Positions 35,701-46,905 are shown, counted from the stretch's first letter. The stretch: DNA of 57,187 nt from Fragilaria crotonensis (GCA_022925895.1 JAKSYS010000395.1:1-57187); one strand, 5' to 3'. The notes: generated from the letters alone by a model not told the origin. A program made the numbers and translations.

Positions 35701-38700
35701 TAGCATCTCAGTGTCTGTGACATCGGGCGACAGTGCAGGGAACGTGTTTGTTGACGAGAGGGCTCTAACGCGCCAAGCGCAGCTCCATGCCGTCAGTGCA
35801 CCGAGTGGATCTCCTACTGGAAGCTCAATGCCAGTACATCTCCAAGTACTGGTCCAAGCATAAGCTCTGGTCCAAGTGTTGCTGTTGTTGGATCGATTTC
35901 CGGTAACGTCAAGTCGGACGACAACAACGACAACATCGGCGACACCAACCTTGCCGGTGTGCTGATCACGTTGCTCGATAAGAACCTGGATCCTATCGCA
36001 ACAACTTTGACTGACAGCTCGGGCAACTACGTGTTCAACGATGTTCCTGCAGGTGACTTCTTTGTGAAGGAGTCTAACCTTCCTGGCTACCTTGATGTGT
36101 CCGACGTTGACGGTGGAAATCCTAACTTGATCAGTGTTTCGCTGGCTGGCGGCGAGGACTCCACTGGCAATGACTTTGTAGACGAGCCAGCTCGTCGCAT
36201 TGACGGCAGTGTGTTGGAAGACACGAACAACGACAACGCAGGCGAGGAGCCCATTGCGAATGTGACGGTGTTGTTGTATGACTCTAACGGCACTCTTGTT
36301 GCCAGTACCACGACGGACAGCGAGGGCAACTTTACGTTCGAGAACTTGCCTCCCGGCACATATACCATCAAGGAAGTGACTCCTGGTGGCTTTGCTGATG
36401 TAGGTGACAGCGACGGAGGCGACCCGAATAGCATCTCAGTGTCTGTGACATCGGGCGACAGTGCAGGGAACGTGTTTGTTGACGAGAGGGGCTCTAACGC
36501 GCCAAGTGCGAGCTCCCTGCCGTCAACTGAACCGAGTGGAACCCCAACCGGAAGTTTGTTGCCAAGTTCTTCACCTAGTTCCGGGCCAAGTGTGAGCTCC
36601 GAACCAAGTGTTGCTGTTGTTGGATCGATTTCCGGTAACGTCAAGTCGGACGACAACAACGACAACATCGGCGACACCAACCTTGCCGGTGTGCTTATCA
36701 CGTTGCTCGATAAGAACCTGGATCCTATCGCAACGACTTTGACTGACAGCTCGGGCAACTACGTGTTCAACGATATTCCTGCAGGTGACTACTTTGTGAA
36801 GGAGTCTAACCTTCCTGGCTACCTTGATGTGTCCGACGTTGACGGTGGAAATCCTAACTTGATCAGTGTTTCGCTGGCTGGCGGCGAGGACTCCACTGGC
36901 AATGACTTTGTGGACGAGCCAGCTCGTCGCATTGACGGCAGTGTGTTGGAAGACACGAATAATGACAACGCAGGCGAGGAGCCCATTGCGAATGTGACGG
37001 TTTTGTTGTATGACTCTAACGGCACTCTTGTTGCCAATACCACGACGGACAGCGAGGGCAACTTTACGTTCGAGAACTTGCCTCCCGGCACGTATACCAT
37101 CAAGGAAGTGACTCCTGGTGGCTTTGCTGATGTAGGTGACAGCGACGGAGGCGACCCGAATAGCATCTCAGTGTCTGTGACATCGGACGACAGTGCAGGG
37201 AACGTGTTTGTTGACGAGAGGGGCTCTAACGCGCCAAGCGCGAGCTCCATGCCGTCGAGTGCACCGAGTGGATCTCCTACTGGAAGCTCAATGCCGAGTA
37301 CATCTCCAAGTACTGGTCCAAGCATAAGCTCTGGTCCAAGTGTTGCTGTTGTTGGATCGATTTCCGGTAACGTCAAGTCGGACGACAACAACGACAACAT
37401 CGGCGACGCCAACCTTGCCGGTGTGCTGATCACGTTGCTCGATAAGAACCTGGATCCTATCGCAACGACTTTGACTGACAGCTTGGGCAACTACGTGTTC
37501 AACGATATTCCTGCAGGTGACTTCTTTGTGAAGGAGTCTAACCTTCCTGGCTACCTTGATGTGTCCGACGTTGACGGTGGAAATCCTAACTTGATCAGTG
37601 TTTCGCTGGCTGGCGGCGAGGACTCCACTGGCAATGACTTTGTGGACGAGCCAGCTCGTCGCATTGACGGCAGTGTGTTGGAAGACACGAATAATGACAG
37701 CGCAGGCGAGGAGCCCATTGCGAATGTGACGGTGTTGTTGTATGACTCTAACGGCACTCTTGTTGCCAGTACCACGACGGACAGCGAGGGCAACTTTACG
37801 TTCGAGAACTTGCCTCCCGGCACGTATACCATCAAGGAAGTGACTCCTGGTGGCTTTGCTGATGTAGGTGACAGCGACGGAGGCGACCCGAATAGCATCT
37901 CAGTGTCTGTGACATCGGGCGACAGTGCAGGGAACGTGTTTGTTGACGAGAGGGGCTCTAACGCGCCAAGTGCGAGCTCCCTGCCGTCAACGGAACCGAG
38001 TGGAACCCCAACCGGAAGTTTGTTGCCAAGTTCTTCACCTAGTTCCGGGCCAAGTGTGAGCTCCGAACCAAGTGTTGCTGTTGTTGGATCGATTTCCGGT
38101 AACGTCAAGTCGGACGACAACAACGACAACATCGGCGACACCAACCTTGCTGGTGTGCTCATGACGTTGCTCGATAAGAACCTGGATCCTATCGCAACAA
38201 CTTTGACTGACAGCTCGGGCAACTACGTGTTCAACGATGTTCCTGCAGGTGACTACTTTGTGAAGGAGTCTAACCTTCCTGGCTACCTTGATGTGTCCGA
38301 CGTTGACGGTGGAAATCCTAACTTGATCAGTGTTTCGCTGGCTGGCGGCGAGGACTCCACTGGCAATGACTTTGTGGACGAGCCAGCTCGTCGCATTGAC
38401 GGCAGTGTGTTGGAAGACACGAACAACGACAACGCAGGCGAGGAGCCCATTGCGAATGTGACGGTTTTGTTGTATGACTCTAACGGCACTCTTGTTGCCA
38501 GTACCACGACGGACAGCGAGGGCAACTTTACGTTCGAGAACTTGCCTCCCGGCACGTATACCATCAAGGAAGTGACTCCTGGTGGCTTTGCTGATGTAGG
38601 TGACAGCGACGGAGGCGACCCGAATAGCATCTCAGTGTCTGTGACATCGGGCGACAGTGCAGGGAACGTGTTTGTTGACGAGAGGGGCTCTAACGCGCCA

Positions 38701-41502
38701 AGCGCGAGCTCCATGCCGTCGAGTGCACCGAGTGGATCTCCTACTGGAAGCTCAATGCCGAGTACATCTCCAAGTACTGGTCCAAGCATAAGCTCTGGTC
38801 CAAGTGTTGCTGTTGTTGGATCGATTTCCGGTAACGTCAAGTCGGACGACAACAACGACAACATCGGCGACACAACCTTGCCGGTGTGCTGATCACGTTG
38901 CTCGATAAGAACCTGGATCCTATCGCAACGACTTTGACTGACAGCTCGGGCAACTACGTGTTCAACGATGTTCCTGCAGGTGACTTCTTTGTGAAGGAGT
39001 CTAACCTTCCTGGCTACCTTGATGTGTCCGACGTTGACGGTGGAAATCCTAACTTGATCAGTGTTTCGCTGGCTGGCGGCGAGGACTCCACTGGCAATGA
39101 CTTTGTGGACGAGCCAGCTCGTCGCATTGACGGCAGTGTGTTGGAAGACACGAATAACGACAACGCAGGCGAGGAGCCCATTGCAGAATGACGGTTTTGT
39201 TGTATGACTCTAACGGCACTCTTGTTGCCAGTACCACGACGGACAGCGAGGGCAACTTTACGTTCGAGAACTTGCCTCCCGGCACGTATACCATCAAGGA
39301 AGTGACTCCTGGTGGCTTTGCTGATGTAGGTGACAGCGACGGAGGCGACCCGAATAGCATCTCAGTGTCTGTGACATCTGACGACAGTGAAGGGAACGTG
39401 TTTGTTGACGAGAGGGGCTCCAACGCGCCAAGTGCGAGCTCCATGCCGTCGAGTGCACCGAGTGGATCTCCTACCGGAAGTTTGTTGCCAAGTTATTCTC
39501 CCAGTACCGGCCCTAGCTTTAGCTCCGAACCAAGTGTTGCTGTTGTTGGATCGATTTCCGGTAACGTCAAGTCGGACGACAACCACGACAACATCGGCGA
39601 CGCCAACCTTGGCGGTGTGCTTATCACGTTGCTCGATAAGAACCTGGATCCTATCGCAACGACTTTGACTGACAGCTTGGGCAACTACGTGTTCAACGAT
39701 ATTCCTGCAGGTGACTACTTTGTGAAGGAGTCTAACCTTCCTGGCTACCTTGATGTGTCCGACGTTGACGGTGGAAATCCTAACTTGATTAGTGTTTCGC
39801 TGGCTGGCGGCGAGGACTCCACTGGCAATGACTTTGTGGACGAGCCAGCTCGTCGCATTGACGGCAGTGTGTTGGAAGACACGAATAATGACAACGCAGG
39901 CGAGGAGCCCATTGCGAATGTGACGGTGTTGTTGTATGACTCTAACGGCACTCTTGTTGCCAGTACCACGACGGACAGCGAGGGCAACTTTACGTTCGAG
40001 AACTTGCCTCCCGGCACGTATACCATCAAGGAAGTGACTCCTGGTGGCTTTGCTGATGTAGGTGACAGCGACGGAGGCGACCCGAATAGCATCTCAGTGT
40101 CTGTGACATCTGACGACAGTGAAGGGAACGTGTTTGTTGACGAGAGGGGCTCTAACGCTCCTAGCGTTAGTTCAGTGCCGTCCGGTCGCCCAAGTTTGAA
40201 GGAGGCCGCCCCTTCTACGGTTCCAAGTGCCTTACCGACTGGCAGCGTTAGTCCCAGCGTCTCCCCGAGTCTGCGTCCTAGTGTCAGTACCTTTCCGAGT
40301 GCGGTTCCAATCCTTTCTTCGGGTGTTCCTTCTTCTGAACCCAGTGGTATTCCAACTGGCAGTTCTTCGCCTAGTGTGACGCCCAGCAAGTCCCTGGGTT
40401 TCAGCTCTGTTCCAACTTCCGCGCCGCAAGGCTTGGGCAGGTCCGCTTCTATCTCGTCTAGCACGCATTCTTGCATTTCAGACCAAGTTGAAAGGAAGTT
40501 TGACGAAGTATGTACCATGGGCCAATTCTCCGATGTGGATTTTGTGCCCTTCGACATTGTTGAATCAAGCGGTGATGCTGTTACGTTCAGAGTGAAACAT
40601 AAGTTGTCTTTCGAAACACTTTCTAACATTGAAATGTGGTTCTTGAATCCCGACCAGCTTGAGAGCAAGCACTTCTGTTGGGAGTATTCGAGTGTTGCTG
40701 GTCTTCCACCTAACACCTTCTACGAGAAGATTCCTGGCGACGACAAATTTACTGCGAAATGCGAAGGCGGCTGGGCTTCAATTAGTATCGCAGCCGGCGA
40801 CGGTGGGGTGTTTTCCAGCGCCGAATTGATGTCGTCGAACCATTCTGTCAGAAAGGTGACAATCTCTTCGGTGATGACCTCTTTGTTTACAATGGCTTGA
40901 AGCGTTGCTATTGGGAGTTCTTGTTGCCATGTGACTGCGCTCCTAATGGTGGTCGCCTCCTTGAAGATGCCACTGACCTCAGTCGCTCTGTCGACGGCTG
41001 CGTGGAAGATTCTAAGGCGGTCGATGTCGCGACGGTTCAGGTCGACAAGTGCACCACATCTCTGGTCGAGAACCCCCTCAAAATTTTGTCTCAAGACAAG
41101 AAGACGGTTGACCTAAGCTTATCGCAAATCTGGAAGGGCTGCCACTCAGGCAGCGTTGATGATAAGCTTACCTGGATTGCAGCCGATTATGTGGGACCTG
41201 ATGGCGAGTTGACTTGCACCCGATTCAACGATCTCAAGTGTGGCTTGACCACCACCTTTACAGCTATCTGTCAGGATGGTGCCACTATTGTGGATTTGTA
41301 CATGTACGACAGCGACTCCGACGTCTTCAGTCAGCAAGACGATGCTCCACTGGTTGTTCCATTGGCATGTGGGGCCTCTGGTGATGGTACCAAAATGTGT
41401 CACTTCCGTTACGTGATTCAGTGTGAGCCATCTCTCTGCGAAGCTGCAGTTCCCACTCCTCAGGTGGGCATTCGTAGGAAGAGCTTCTGGTCCCTCTTTT
41501 GA
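29730..41502 (+). CDS. Giant secreted protein with SdrD-B-like tandem domains and PSxxPS linkers (frame broken at several sites)
   Basis: The start ATG at 29730 opens a signal peptide (hydrophobic residues about 7-23). After that come: a charged Lys/Arg/Asp/Glu-rich segment; a Cys-rich domain (30640-30960, CRCEYPGELVY ... CKAWQYHC); Pro/Thr-rich PTESPT linkers (31410-31620); a second Cys-rich domain (31630-32110); long PSxxPS/PNPT linkers to about 32960; ten repeat units; a PSxxPS tail; and a C-terminal Cys-rich domain ending at 41502. Each unit codes for two domains with DDNNDN or DTNNDN and DVDGGN/DSDGGD loops, as in bacterial SdrD B-type calcium-binding beta-sandwich domains. The product is probably a cell-surface or secreted, heavily O-glycosylated rod, perhaps for adhesion or matrix; that is inference. 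The frame is lost near 30443, 30589, 35040-35831 (11 events), 38870, 39185 and 40855, always by missing bases. If intact it would be about 3,900 residues. It could alternatively be a real pseudogene or two adjacent genes, with the N-terminal 238-codon frame separate. Confidence 0.7.
31410..31620 (+). repeat. PTESPT-coding short tandem repeat
   Basis: Codons for PTES are repeated five times with mostly 12-bp periodicity, then PTLPPTLP-type units follow. It lies within the giant gene and codes for a mucin-like linker. Confidence 0.7.
32977..40160 (+). repeat. Ten-unit tandem array, 732-bp period, coding for SdrD-B-like domain pairs
   Basis: Units begin with the GSISGNVKS codons at 32977, 33709, 34441, 35170, 35890, 36622, 37354, 38086, 38818 and 39548. 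The spacings are 732, 732, 729, 720, 732, 732, 732, 732 and 730. Each unit has domain A (SGNVKSDDNNDN...), domain B (IDGSVLEDTNNDN...) and a PSxxPS linker. Nucleotide identity between units is very high, with differences concentrated in the linkers and at a few codons (T/A in GDTN/GDAN, S/L in DSSG/DSLG, V/I in NDVP/NDIP, Y/F in GDYF/GDFF). Confidence 0.9.
35036..35845 (+). other. Island of small deletions inside the repeat array
   Basis: Compared with its sister units this segment lacks bases at 11 sites: 1 G near 35040, 1 C near 35092, 1 A near 35151, GT near 35377, AG near 35525, 1 base near 35629, CCT near 35656, and single G bases near 35760, 35779, 35798 and 35831. That totals 15 bases, which exactly explains the short spacings 729 and 720, and the net frame is restored downstream. 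There are no insertions. A C-to-A change (GACCAGAAT) is near 35696. Confidence 0.85.
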
Positions 41503-42690
41503 AGGCTTCGTCTTGTTCTTGGTTATGGTAATCGGAGCGCTAACCCCAGGACTTCATTCGACAACGAGGACTAATGAACGTGACTCGGAACTGAACTGAA
41601 GATTCAGATTAGTAGAGTTCATCAATACACTCTAGTTGAGTTCTGATTACCATTTTCTCATATTGTACATTAATTGCTGGGCTAGGTTCGAAATCGACTG
41701 CGCATGCCAGTCCACTAATACCTCCGACACTCAGAATCAACGTTAAGAAGCCAAAAGCATGAACTTCAGAGGGGACTAAACAAATGCTTTGAGTCCAGCA
41801 TTATGGTCATAACTGCCTGATCGGCAATACGATCTCTGAAACTGTCACTCAGTCGATAATGCGGTTGGATAACGAAGTCCTAGGTCATGATTTTTCCCCA
41901 AGGAAGGTGGTAGCCGATGATCGCGAGGGCGTCAGCTGTAATGCGCGATTTTGCAACGCCTCCCATTTAGAAGGCAATCCTGTCATCGCCAACTGGAACC
42001 ATAGAGCGAGTTCCTCGCTACATGAACAAAATGGCACGAGACTGGCGATAAGGACTGATCTTGCTGCTCGGTATTTTTTTTAACCAGACGCCACAGGCGA
42101 TTCATCAGACTGCCGTCAGGATCTATTGCGGGGCATTTTCTCTCTTGATACCTCTTGCATTGCGTGAAGTTCGATTGTTGGACATGAACATTCTAGAGAT
42201 CCTCATGGGAGGATTGGGAACTGTGTTGCAACAACAAACCCATGTGAACCTGCCTGATCCGTCCTGCTCTACATCTACATATATACTATATGATAAAGAT
42301 AGCCATACTCCAGTACTTGTACCTGTACTCCGTACTGACCAATACTCCAGTATCCTGCTGTAGCCACTGTGTGTATGCATATCCAAAATCCAGTACTCGG
42401 TGTACAAGTACTAGTACTACTACTATTCATACCACACACTATGTGTAGCTATTGTAGTAGCTAGAGTACTGATGCTTAAAAATACTACGTAGTACGTAGT
42501 ACTCCAGTACATGTTACTGTAGTACCTCAACCGGTACGCCAGCTCAACTGCTCTACGCTCTACGCTATACGCTAGTACCGGTAGCATACCTGTTGTTTGC
42601 AGTTTGGATTTTGCATAAGCCAGTACCCAGTACTACTAGAATCCACTGCATCGACTTCTGGCTTCTGGCAACAAACGTAACGGATCAACG
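41503..42690. other. Intergenic, GTAC-rich 3' half
   Basis: No gene is seen. GTAC-type palindromes (GTACTCCAGTAC, GTACTCCGTAC) cluster at 42300-42620. Heptamer duplications occur (CTCTACG near 42553, CTTCTGG at 42655-42668). The last bases precede the TAM41 start. Confidence 0.6.
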
Positions 42691-43635
42691 ATGACAATGG
42701 AAGGACAGCTTGCTAATGTCTTAGACCTTGAAAATCTCATCCACAATTCCTTCCCTCAAATTGTTCATGCCTTTGGATATGGATCGGGTGTTTTTGTGCA
42801 ACAAAATGAAAATGAGGCCGAAAAAATGATCGACCTGATTCTCGTGGTAGACGATGCTCATGCATTCCATGAAGAAAATCTGAAACGACATCGAAATCAC
42901 TACTCGCTGCCATGTCGATTGGGTGGACCATTGTTTTGCGCTCATCTTCAAAATGATTTTGGGGCCAAAGTTTTCTTCCATGCCTTTGTTCGACTGGAAG
43001 GCAAGCTCATCAAGTACGGAGTTGTCGAGAAGAGGTCGCTGCTAGACGATTTGAACAACTGGTCTTACTTGTATACTGCTGGACGACTGCATAAACCGAT
43101 ATTGCCGTTGATATCAGACGATGAAGTGACGGAATCCCAACGATCTCGGAATTTACCGTTCGCGTTAGCAACGTCCCTCTTGCTCTTAGAGGAAGTCCAT
43201 GAAAATGCTGCTACTAAAAACGTCGCATCCATGTCGACTGTCTTTCAATCTATTGCACAAATAAGTTACTCTGGAGATCCGCGAATGGACGTTGGTGGCG
43301 AAGACCCAAACAAGATCCAGAAACTGGTTCACGGCAACGCCGGTCAGATGGAGCGATTTCGACGTCTGTATCAACCATCCTTGGATGATTTTTCGGATCG
43401 TGGTTTCTTATCATATTGCAGCAGCACCGAGAAGGTGCAATGGGACGCTTCGTTTCTAAGACACGCTCTGCCTCCTCGACTCGCACTAACTGGCTCATTG
43501 CTTCAACCAGCAATTCGTTCCATTGTTCATAAGGCCGCTAGGACACAATCGCTGAAAGGAATCGTTACTGCCGGCATCGTCAAGAGCGCTCAATATGCAA
43601 TGGCTAAATTCTCCAAGGGTCTTCTGCGCGTATAG
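42691..43635 (+). CDS. TAM41: Mitochondrial phosphatidate cytidylyltransferase (TAM41/Mmp37 family)
   Basis: This is a single exon of 314 aa. It makes CDP-diacylglycerol from phosphatidic acid and CTP at the matrix side of the inner membrane, the first step to cardiolipin. The nucleotidyltransferase signature is clear: HAFGYGSGVFVQ (27-37) and IDLILVVDD (47-55, with catalytic Asp), then FHEENLKRHRNHYS (59-72) and IKYGVV...LLDDLNNWSYLYTAGRLHKPI (107-137), all diagnostic of the family. The length is slightly below the usual 330-390. The N-terminus (MTMEGQLANVLDL) is acidic and does not look like a presequence, so a missed upstream exon or unconventional import is possible. It is convergent with the small gene at 43666-43994, 30 bp apart. 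Confidence 0.92.
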   Translation: MTMEGQLANVLDLENLIHNSFPQIVHAFGYGSGVFVQQNENEAEKMIDLILVVDDAHAFHEENLKRHRNHYSLPCRLGGPLFCAHLQNDFGAKVFFHAFVRLEGKLIKYGVVEKRSLLDDLNNWSYLYTAGRLHKPILPLISDDEVTESQRSRNLPFALATSLLLLEEVHENAATKNVASMSTVFQSIAQISYSGDPRMDVGGEDPNKIQKLVHGNAGQMERFRRLYQPSLDDFSDRGFLSYCSSTEKVQWDASFLRHALPPRLALTGSLLQPAIRSIVHKAARTQSLKGIVTAGIVKSAQYAMAKFSKGLLRV

Positions 43636-43665
43636 AATGCAACTAGATGGTTATGTTATGTTTAC

Positions 43666-43994
43666 TTACGTCTCTCTTGGTCTCCTGTGATACGCTCGCA
43701 CTTCGTCTTGACAGGCAATCGCGTAGCCGTAGACGAGGTCCGCCAGGGATCCACCGAGACCTGCCAAGATCATGGGTGCCGGACCCTTTTTCAAGTGGAT
43801 CGCATAGGCACCGCCGAGACCGACACCAGCCACGAAAAACTGGTATTGCGAGAACATACTTTCGGAGAAATGAGTCACGTAAACGAAGATTCAAGTAACG
43901 AGAATGAGCAGTGTATGTGAAAATGAAATCACACTTACCACGTCGATAGCTTCTGACCCAGGTCATCCGCTACCTTTTCTTCGTTCGGTCCCAT
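43666..43994 (-). CDS. Small Gly-rich two-helix membrane protein (82 aa, two exons), Mic10-like layout
   Basis: Exon 1 is 43939-43994 and exon 2 is 43666-43858; the 80-bp intron starts GTAAG and ends AAAG, splitting a Cys codon. The predicted protein starts MGPNEEKVADDLGQKLSTC. It has a glycine-rich hydrophobic helix (FFVAGVGLGGAYAI), a basic turn (HLKKGP), a second helix (MILAGLGGSLADLVYGYAIA), then C and a polar tail. The order LGxK...C, glycine motif, basic turn, Pro, glycine motif, Cys recalls MICOS subunit Mic10, but the match is by pattern only and other small mitochondrial membrane proteins share it. It sits tail to tail with TAM41. The gene is called because both exons keep frame and the sequence has clear membrane-protein character. 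Confidence 0.6.
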
Positions 43995-44242
43995 TCTGGA
44001 CAACAGAGCGACACTTCGCTCTCCTTTTCGTGGTTGCTTCCAACTTCCAACTGATTGATCCTCAGCCAGAGGTGGTTCGACAAGATGTGATTAACGAGTA
44101 CTACAGTACAATACTACCGGTAGACCACGATGTACTATGTTGATACGGGTACAGTACGGTACTCGGAGTACAATGTACGAGTTCGACAGTACACTGGAGA
44201 CTGCGCCTTCTACTCGAGTACGAGTACTCGAGTACGAGGAGG

Positions 44243-44457
44243 CCGTGTATGTCCCCTAATCGAGCCGATCGAGCTTTTCTAAAAAAATCGACTCCATAAA
44301 TTATAGTGCAAATTAGGTTACACATCAACTTTACCTACAAATCTCAGACAGCTCCTCTGAGGTCAGAAAAACCGTACAGTGTACCAGTAGTAAGTAGAAC
44401 TCAGTACTCCCGTACACTACTGCAGGTGATGGCTGGCTCGATTAGGGGACATACACG
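44243..44457. repeat. Inverted repeat pair (24 bp arms, 215 bp overall)
   Basis: The left arm 44243-44266 and right arm 44434-44457 are perfect inverse copies (core GTCCCCTAATCGAGCC). The interior is 167 bp with no coding potential. No clear target-site duplication is seen, so it may be a MITE or simply a fold-back structure. Confidence 0.6.
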
Positions 44458-44641
44458 GGCTCCCCTTGATCTCCGTTCTGTCCGTGTGAGATGAACGCCA
44501 CTGTACTCCGTAGGGAGTAAAACTACCGGTATATACACTTACGGTATTTGTATGCACTTTGCACCGTATGTCATACTTCGTTTTTTGCACTCCGGTCCAT
44601 GTATGCATACAGTATGGCGACATACATTGTTCAGGGGGTTT

Positions 44642-45017
44642 CTACCGTATTTCTCGGTATTTTGTACCCCTTGGATTCATGTACCTGGTACCCACCACCC
44701 CAAAATTATGTATTTTTTCGAACCACTCGACTCCAAAATGAATGTCAATATTTGATCCTTTGGTAGGAAAATCCTGGCATTTCACTGAAACGTCAGGTCA
44801 TTTGAATTCCACACGTTGAAAGCCACCTATGAATGTATAACTCTAATCATCAGAGGACGAGTTTAAATCTTCATTTTCCATTATTTGAGTTGTCAGCCCG
44901 ATGTCCATTTTTCACGGATTCCCTTTACCCGTCGGACATTTTTGATGAACTTGTGGTGGGATTTTTGCACCCATCGGTGTACATTTGGGGGGTACAAAAT
45001 ACCGAGAAATACGGTAG
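44642..45017. mobile_element. MITE-like element with 29-bp perfect terminal inverted repeats
   Basis: The left arm 44642-44670 begins CTACCGTATTTCTCGG and the right arm 44989-45017 is its exact inverse. The element is 376 bp, with no transposase frame. A convincing target-site duplication is not visible, so the superfamily is unassigned. It lies next to the smaller fold-back pair at 44243-44457. Confidence 0.6.
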
Positions 45018-45720
45018 ATATATGATCATTTATATTTTATATGTCCTACGCCATATAACATGAAGGAAGTATGGCGTCAGTATGTGTAATATACATATAA
45101 CGGGAGTTCTGAGTTTTTCGAGTACTTGTACTGTACTACAACTATACTACTCGTCTACATGCATGAATACCAGGTGTACTCCGTACCGGTACTCTGATTG
45201 CAAGTATACGAGTACTTACTACTTGCGCGGAGCTGAAACAAGGTTGGGTGGAGTCGCAGTTCGCAGGGTGTCGTGGGTCGTGGGTTGTCCATTGTCCATT
45301 TTGTCCAGTCCTCCAGTACAAGAACCTGATACACCTGGTACCACATGCTTCAAGTACTATGTACTATGTACAGATGCTACGTCAAGCGAAGGGTATCAAA
45401 TACAGGGTACTTGCACTGTCAATGGTAAATTCCCAACGTCTCCAAATCGCCAGACAGACGAGCACTGAACCTCGTGCATTATGCATTAACTGTGAGTGCA
45501 AACGTGACCCCGAAGCACATGGTGATACTAATTGCGATCCACTTACGTAGACCTTGGTTAACTCTTAACGGGAGAGTAACCGGTGTTCTGATACACGCTG
45601 AAATCCTCGGTTCTCTCAAAACCTCGCCGATCAGCGACAAGTTAAAGCTCACAAAATTCGACGATCCTAGCATACTGGACCACATCTCGTCCTTTGCTTG
45701 ATCCTCGTTCAGTCAAAGCT

Positions 45721-46676
45721 ATGACCGCGGCCTCCTACTCTCATCAATCCTGTTTGGGCAAAAACGGAGGCCAGGAGAATACACCATCATGGGAGAATAG
45801 TAGCATGCTCGGCGAAAGCAGTTACAACTCTACGGGAAGTGAAAGTTGGTCTGAAGATAGCGCCAACAAGATAAAGAGAAGAAGCCATCGACCCCGTGGA
45901 TGTCGCGGTGGTGGATCTCGTAGAGCTCGCAAGGAACGACGTGAGCTCCAGTTTTTGGCGCAGACTCAGCAACACCAACAGCCTTTACTTCCCACAGCGA
46001 ATCAAGATGCGACGATTCTGCCTTCCATGCAGTTCCGTGCCGACATGACTTTGCAAGAGACCGAGACCCCGGTCTTACCTTACCTCCAGTTTTCTTTATC
46101 CTTTTCTTCCAGTGGATCCGATGCGTCGGAAAATTGTCATGGCCTTGTAAACAGCTTGGCCAGCAATTTCGATATTCTTCCGTCCATGCCGGTGACTCAA
46201 CCCTCCACTTCCTCCATCGATAGAGGTGGAAAGAGCAGCAGAGACATGGCCGCCTTGCCTCCTCTCCCCCCTGCTAATAATGCTACATCATTCACTTCTT
46301 TCGTGAAACACCAGAATACGCAGATTTCATACAACCCCAATGCTGGCAGTCAATGCTTACCCACGATTCTCAATGCAGCAACAATGACAAGATTCAGCAC
46401 CCAACAGACTATGGCAACCACGTCGACAGAAAAGACGTGCAGATCAATCACGACTCGCTCCCTTACATGCATAGAGATGGAAATGCCGCGGGGAGTGCAT
46501 ACTGCCAACCTGAACACAACGATGCCATTCTTTGCAATGACTTTTATGGAGGCTACCACACCACTGAGCGCATTAAGAAGCAACAAAATATGCTAGCCGG
46601 TGGTGGTAGTTTGTTCGCCACATCACCCAAGTCCTTTCTCTTGGGGAAAAAGAAGGGACCAGTCTTTTCTTTCTAA
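45721..46676 (+). CDS. Hypothetical low-complexity protein, probable frameshift near 46.3 kb
   Basis: The frame starts at ATG 45721 (MTAASYSHQSC). It has a Ser/Asn/Glu-rich start, a strongly basic stretch (KIKRRSHRPRGCRGGGSRRARKERRE, about 50-75) that could be a nuclear localisation or nucleic-acid binding segment, and Gln/Ser/Pro-rich sequence. The frame in use ends at 46596, but from about 46353 the frame one base back looks more protein-like (codons for HDSQCSNNDKIQHPTDYGNH...) and runs to TAA at 46676, ending LLGKKKGPVFSF. One missing base between about 46300 and 46380 would join them, giving about 318 aa. No known domain is recognised. It is convergent with TFIIF-alpha. Confidence 0.5.
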
Positions 46677-46905
46677 TTTGACAAGGGGAGGAAACACTCG
46701 TCGACAGAGAGGTAATGCGCCATCCATTACCCTCGATTTCATATTTTTTCTTAATGACCAAGTACACACGCCGTCGGTTTTACCTGAACGTCGCAAACTT
46801 GACTATAGGCTGGACAGCTATCTATGAATACCGGTCCGGCACGATAAGGAGATCACAGATGAAATCTTTAATTTTAATACTAGCTCTCCTTTTTACTGAC
46901 GTCGC

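Larger units (their letters stand above)
43995..45720. other. Intergenic with two fold-back elements and GTAC clusters
   Basis: No gene is supported. It holds two inverted-repeat elements (listed separately), GTAC clusters at 44095-44240 and 45110-45420, and heptamer duplications GTCGTGG (45270-45283) and TTGTCCA (45285-45298). Confidence 0.6.

Noticed and set aside
33174..38873. Repeated 196-223-codon antisense open frames, one per 732-bp unit
   Set aside because: They are the reverse complement of the SdrD-B coding sequence and recur only because the unit recurs. The plus-strand frame has the signal peptide and domain pattern.
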